Positions 60,811 to 64,000 of a DNA stretch of 64,000 bases are shown here, in pieces. Numbering within the stretch: position 1 is the stretch's first letter; each line of letters begins with the position of its first letter. Below the pieces are notes generated by a model, which did not search any database, was not told the DNA's origin, and saw only the letters and a list, made by a program, of their open reading frames with translations. This DNA is from Ardenticatenales bacterium. Lineage in GTDB: Bacteria; Chloroflexota; Anaerolineae; Promineifilales; Promineifilaceae. The position numbers were made by a program, and so were the translations under genes. Where the stretch lies: positions 186,001-250,000 of the forward strand of contig JACKBL010000004.1 of NCBI GenBank assembly GCA_020634515.1, written 5' to 3'.

Positions 60811-61839
60811 CTAGCCATCGACGACGACCACCCCTTTTGTGGCGCTTGTCACTATCTCGCCCACCACGTAGGATTCGCCCACAACGGCCTGCGCCGCCGC
60901 GACCTGGAATGCCGGCAAAACCACCAGCATCCCCAACCCCATATTGAACACCCGCCGCATTTCCGCCTCGCTCACGTCCCCCAGGCGTTGAATCAAGTCA
61001 AAAAGGGGAGGGATGGGCCAGCTTCCCCGGCGCAAAGCCGCCCCCACCCCATCGGGGAAAATACGCGGCGGATTGTCGATCAGGCCGCCGCCGGTGATAT
61101 GCGCCAGGCCGCGCACGTCAATGCCGGCATTCCACAACGCCCGCACCTGCGGCAAATAAGCGCGATGCGGCGTCAGCAGCAACTCCCCCAACGGCCGAGC
61201 CATCCCCGGCGCGGGCCGCGTCCAATCCAGCCCCGCCAACGCCTGCCGCGCCAGGGTAAAACCATTGGTATGCAGGCCGGAGGAAGGCAACCCCAGAATC
61301 GCGTCCCCCGGTTGAATACGGCGGCCATCAATAATGCCGGCACGGTCCACCACCCCCACAATCGTCCCCACCAGGTCCACCGCCCCCTCGGTGTACACGC
61401 CCGGCATCTCCGCCGTTTCGCCGCCGAGCAAGGCGCAGCCCGCGGCGCGGCAGGCGGCGGCGATCCCGCCCACAATGGTGGCGATTTGCGACGGATCGAG
61501 CCGCGCCGCGGCCACGTAGTCGAGAAAGAAGAGGGGGCGCGCTCCCTGCACCAGGATGTCGTTGACGCAATGGTTGACGATGTCGTGGCCGATGGTGTCC
61601 CAGCGACCCAGGCGGGCGGCCACCTTCGTCTTTGTGCCCACGCCGTCGGTAGAGGCGACCAGCACGGGCGCGGCCATGTCCCGCAGGGCGGCGGCGCTGA
61701 AAAGGCCGCCAAAGGACCCCACGTCGGAAAGGACTTCGGGGCCAAAGGTGGAGCGGACGGCGGCGCGTATCAGTTGGGTGGCGCGATTGCCGGCATCAAT
61801 ATCCACCCCCGCCCGCGCATAAGCATTCTCTTCACGCAT
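60811..61839 (-). CDS. purM: Phosphoribosylformylglycinamidine cyclo-ligase (AIR synthetase)
   Basis: 342 residues. YARAGVDIDAGNRATQLI at the N-terminus, LVASTDGVGTKTKVA, HDIVNHCVNDILVQGARPLFFLDY, GCALLGGETAEMPGVY and GLAHITGGGLIDNPPRI are the PurM signatures. It makes AIR from FGAM with ATP. GAGGA before the ATG at 61839 selects it over the ATG four codons upstream; the start overlaps the P-loop kinase stop by eight bases. Middle gene of the purine operon. Confidence 0.95.
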   Translation of the reverse strand: MREENAYARAGVDIDAGNRATQLIRAAVRSTFGPEVLSDVGSFGGLFSAAALRDMAAPVLVASTDGVGTKTKVAARLGRWDTIGHDIVNHCVNDILVQGARPLFFLDYVAAARLDPSQIATIVGGIAAACRAAGCALLGGETAEMPGVYTEGAVDLVGTIVGVVDRAGIIDGRRIQPGDAILGLPSSGLHTNGFTLARQALAGLDWTRPAPGMARPLGELLLTPHRAYLPQVRALWNAGIDVRGLAHITGGGLIDNPPRIFPDGVGAALRRGSWPIPPLFDLIQRLGDVSEAEMRRVFNMGLGMLVVLPAFQVAAAQAVVGESYVVGEIVTSATKGVVVVDG

Positions 61840-62386
61840 CTGTTTCCTCATCGCGGGCGCGGCGCGGCAATGCCGCCAGCCACGTCTCCGTCTCGCGCGG
61901 GCCGCGCAGGCGCACTTTGCGCAGATGCGCATGAGCGGGATCGGCGAACAGGGCGCGATATTGGCGACGGCGGCGGCGATACGTTCGCAGCACCCACACC
62001 ACCATTGAGTCGCGGCTGAAGAATCGCCCCCACGCCTCTCGATTCCCCTGCCACAAGACCTCCCGGCGCGCTGCCCGCCGTACCGTGCGCCACGTCACCC
62101 GCCACAAAATCAAGGGCAGCCCGTAATCAAGCCACACAATGGTATCCGCCCGGCCCCAGATGATGTCCCGCACGACGGAATAATTGCCGTCCACCACCCA
62201 ACGCGGACGGTCGAGGGCCGCGCCCACCCGCCGGCGAAAGACCTCCGGCGTCGGTTCCGTCCAGTTGGGTCCCCAGTAGAGGGCGTCCAACTCCACGTGC
62301 GGCAGCGCCAGCACCTGGCTCAGCCGCCGCGCCAGGGTGGTCTTGCCCACGCCGCCGGTTCCCACAATGTTGAGGCGCAGCCCCAT
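61832..62386 (-). CDS. P-loop kinase, adenylate-kinase/topology-modulation (FlaR)-like
   Basis: 184 residues. Walker A LNIVGTGGVGKTTLARRLS, then LPHVELDALYWGPNWTEPT, VVDGNYSVVRDIIWGRADTIVWLDY and RRREVLW-type lid features match the small AAA/kinase group annotated as topology modulation or adenylate-kinase-like proteins. The substrate is unknown. It is inserted in the purine operon between purD (40-base gap) and purM (8-base overlap), so it is probably co-expressed; a nucleotide-related role is likely by context. A longer upstream frame is a shadow of purD and was not used. Confidence 0.8.
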   Translation of the reverse strand: MGLRLNIVGTGGVGKTTLARRLSQVLALPHVELDALYWGPNWTEPTPEVFRRRVGAALDRPRWVVDGNYSVVRDIIWGRADTIVWLDYGLPLILWRVTWRTVRRAARREVLWQGNREAWGRFFSRDSMVVWVLRTYRRRRRQYRALFADPAHAHLRKVRLRGPRETETWLAALPRRARDEETDA

Positions 62387-62426
62387 CTCCGCGGAGGGAA
62401 GTGACAAGGCGGAGGCAACCACGGGA

Positions 62427-63704
62427 TCAGGCGGGCACGTCCACGCCAATGTCGCGGCGGTAGTGGGCTTTGTCGAAGTGGATGTGGGAGACGCCCGCAT
62501 ATGCCCGCCGCGCCGCCGTGGAGACGGTGTCGCCCTGGGCGGTGACGGCCAGGACGCGCCCGCCGCTGGTTTCCAGGCAGTCATTGACCCGCGATGTGCC
62601 GGCATGGAAGACAATCACGCCCGCTTCTCGCTCCGCTGCGGCAATGCCCTCAATGGGCAACCCTTTGGGATATGTGCCGGGATAGCCGGGCGCGGCCATG
62701 ACGATGGTGGCGCACGCGCCGGGGCGCTGCCGCACCATCTCCGGCTGCAACGAGCCATCCAGGCAGGCGAGCATGATCTCCAGCAGGTCGCTGTCCAGCA
62801 TGGGCAAGATGGCCTGCGTCTCCGGGTCGCCAAAGCGACAGTTGAATTCCAGCACTTTGGGGCCGTCGGGGGTGAGGATCATGCCGGCATACAGCACCCC
62901 CACATAAGGCATCCGTCGTTCCGCCATGCCGGCAACAGCGGGTTGCAGCACCGTGCGCATGATGTCGGCTGCCATGTCGTCGTCCACGTCCGGCGGCGGC
63001 GCGTAGGCCCCCATGCCGCCCGTGTTCGGACCCTGATCATGGTCGTAGACACGTTTGTGGTCGCGTGCCGGCAGCAGGGGGACCACGGTGCGCCCATCGG
63101 TGAAGGCCAGCAGGGAGAGTTCGGGGCCTTGCAGACGCTCTTCGATGATGACTTGATTGCCGGCATTGCCAAAGCGCCGCGCCACCATAATCTCATGCAG
63201 CGCCGCCTCCGCCTGCGCCCGATCATCGCACACAATCACGCCCTTCCCTGCCGCCAATCCGCTGGCCTTCACCACCACCCGACCCGGCTGCTTTCGCGCA
63301 TAGGCAAGCGCCGCCTCGTAGGTCTCAAACGTGGCATACGCCGCCGTGGGAATGTCGTGGTCCAGCATGAACCCTTTGGCGAAAGCTTTCGACGACTCTA
63401 GCTGCGCCGCCAGGCGGGAGGGGCCAAACACGCGCAGCCCCGCCGCATGAAAAACGTCCGTGATGCCCGCCGCCAGCGGTGTTTCCGGTCCCACAATGGT
63501 CAGGTCTATCTGATTCTTCCGCGCAAACAGGCTGAGCGCATTCACGTCATTGTCGTCAATGGGAACGTTTGTGCCCAACTGCTCCGTACCCCCATTTCCG
63601 GGGGCGATATACAAGGCGGCTACGCGGGGCGATTGGGCCAGCTTCCAGGCCAACGCGTGTTCTCGTCCCCCGCCGCCAACGATTAACAGATTCAACTTCT
63701 TCAC
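62427..63704 (-). CDS. purD: Phosphoribosylamine-glycine ligase
   Basis: 425 residues from a GTG preceded by AAGGAA. LNLLIVGGGGREHALAWKL, IAPGNGGTEQ, TIVGPETPLAAGI, VVVKASGLAAGKGVIV (ATP-grasp), FNCRFGDPETQAILPML and the C-terminal ALAVTAQG-type domain are PurD hallmarks. It joins glycine to phosphoribosylamine, step two of purine synthesis. First gene of the operon purD-kinase-purM-purN; the 296 bases upstream to the window end hold one TGCCGGCA and no gene I can support. Confidence 0.95.
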   Translation of the reverse strand: MKKLNLLIVGGGGREHALAWKLAQSPRVAALYIAPGNGGTEQLGTNVPIDDNDVNALSLFARKNQIDLTIVGPETPLAAGITDVFHAAGLRVFGPSRLAAQLESSKAFAKGFMLDHDIPTAAYATFETYEAALAYARKQPGRVVVKASGLAAGKGVIVCDDRAQAEAALHEIMVARRFGNAGNQVIIEERLQGPELSLLAFTDGRTVVPLLPARDHKRVYDHDQGPNTGGMGAYAPPPDVDDDMAADIMRTVLQPAVAGMAERRMPYVGVLYAGMILTPDGPKVLEFNCRFGDPETQAILPMLDSDLLEIMLACLDGSLQPEMVRQRPGACATIVMAAPGYPGTYPKGLPIEGIAAAEREAGVIVFHAGTSRVNDCLETSGGRVLAVTAQGDTVSTAARRAYAGVSHIHFDKAHYRRDIGVDVPA

Positions 63705-64000
63705 GCTTGCCGATTCCTTGTCTCTGCCGCCGCAAATGCCGGCAACCGAGGCGCTACGAAAACGGTTACAAATCCCGCGGACGCTCGCTTTTCCGCGACC
63801 CTCCGCGCCCCACCCTGTTTTCTCTCCTGGTCGGTGCGCCACTATGCGAAAGCGAAGCGTATTGTAGTAAAATAGTGCCGGCTTGCGCGGATTTTTTCGC
63901 GTCATTCCGCGCTCGCCCGCGTCCTACCCGACTTCCATACGGAAGCGAGTCACGTTATTGTAACTCGTTCGCGCAAATTTCTCACGGCAAACGGGGAAGA

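Noticed and set aside
1..64000. tRNA or rRNA genes
   Set aside because: I saw no cloverleaf-like segment with a proper T-loop and acceptor stem, and no rRNA-like sequence; a covariance search would be needed to exclude a tRNA fully.

Overview
The window is high-GC bacterial DNA with closely packed genes on both strands. Gene content suggests an uncultured Chloroflexota bacterium of the Anaerolineae/Caldilineae type: a selenocysteine formate dehydrogenase, multiheme cytochromes, a MerR-B12 regulator, AAA-like/WD40 NTPases, and many intergenic inverted repeats. This placement is inference, because there is no rRNA gene or other marker here. An eight-base palindrome, TGCCGGCA, is scattered through the whole window about 85-90 times, like a HIP1-type iterated palindrome.

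Layout. 1-4.8 kb: a truncated peptidase/HD-phosphohydrolase fusion, a NarL-type two-component pair, a small membrane protein and an ICMT-like methyltransferase. 5-9.3 kb: two secreted proteins and an ABC exporter with a clear promoter. 9.7-18.9 kb: a MutS-like ATPase, a beta-lactamase-fold lipoprotein, a marR-cupin pair divergent from a small monooxygenase-like gene with clear operators, two methyltransferases and a DHOD-like flavoprotein. 19.5-27.7 kb: a respiratory block, with formate dehydrogenase interrupted by an in-frame UGA (selenocysteine) and followed by a visible SECIS hairpin, then three opposite-strand cytochromes with about 24 heme sites in total. 28-31.3 kb: a Lon-like protease overlapping a universal stress protein gene. 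31.7-39 kb: a CarH-like B12 regulator, a succinate-semialdehyde dehydrogenase followed by a receiver-domain remnant, a pyrE-like gene, galK with a 24-bp tandem array at its 3' end, a DUF6391-like gene and holA. 39.1-42.3 kb: a stress protein, an SLC13-type permease and an esterase.

42.4-47.7 kb is the most interesting locus. A 55-residue peptide gene ending in a tryptophan-rich tail is followed by a ComQ-like prenyl synthase, then three 94-bp structured tandem repeats, then a ComP-like multi-pass sensor kinase with a PDZ-like external segment and a pseudo-receiver tail. It looks like a ComQXP-type prenyl-peptide signalling system outside the Firmicutes, with its own gene order and a different kinase core.

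48-64 kb: an SPFH protein behind a consensus promoter with paired operators, a GPH-family transporter, a MacB-like ABC pair, a translationally coupled TIR-NTPase and NTPase-WD40 pair (a probable conflict or defence module), and a purine operon purD - P-loop kinase - purM - purN on the minus strand.
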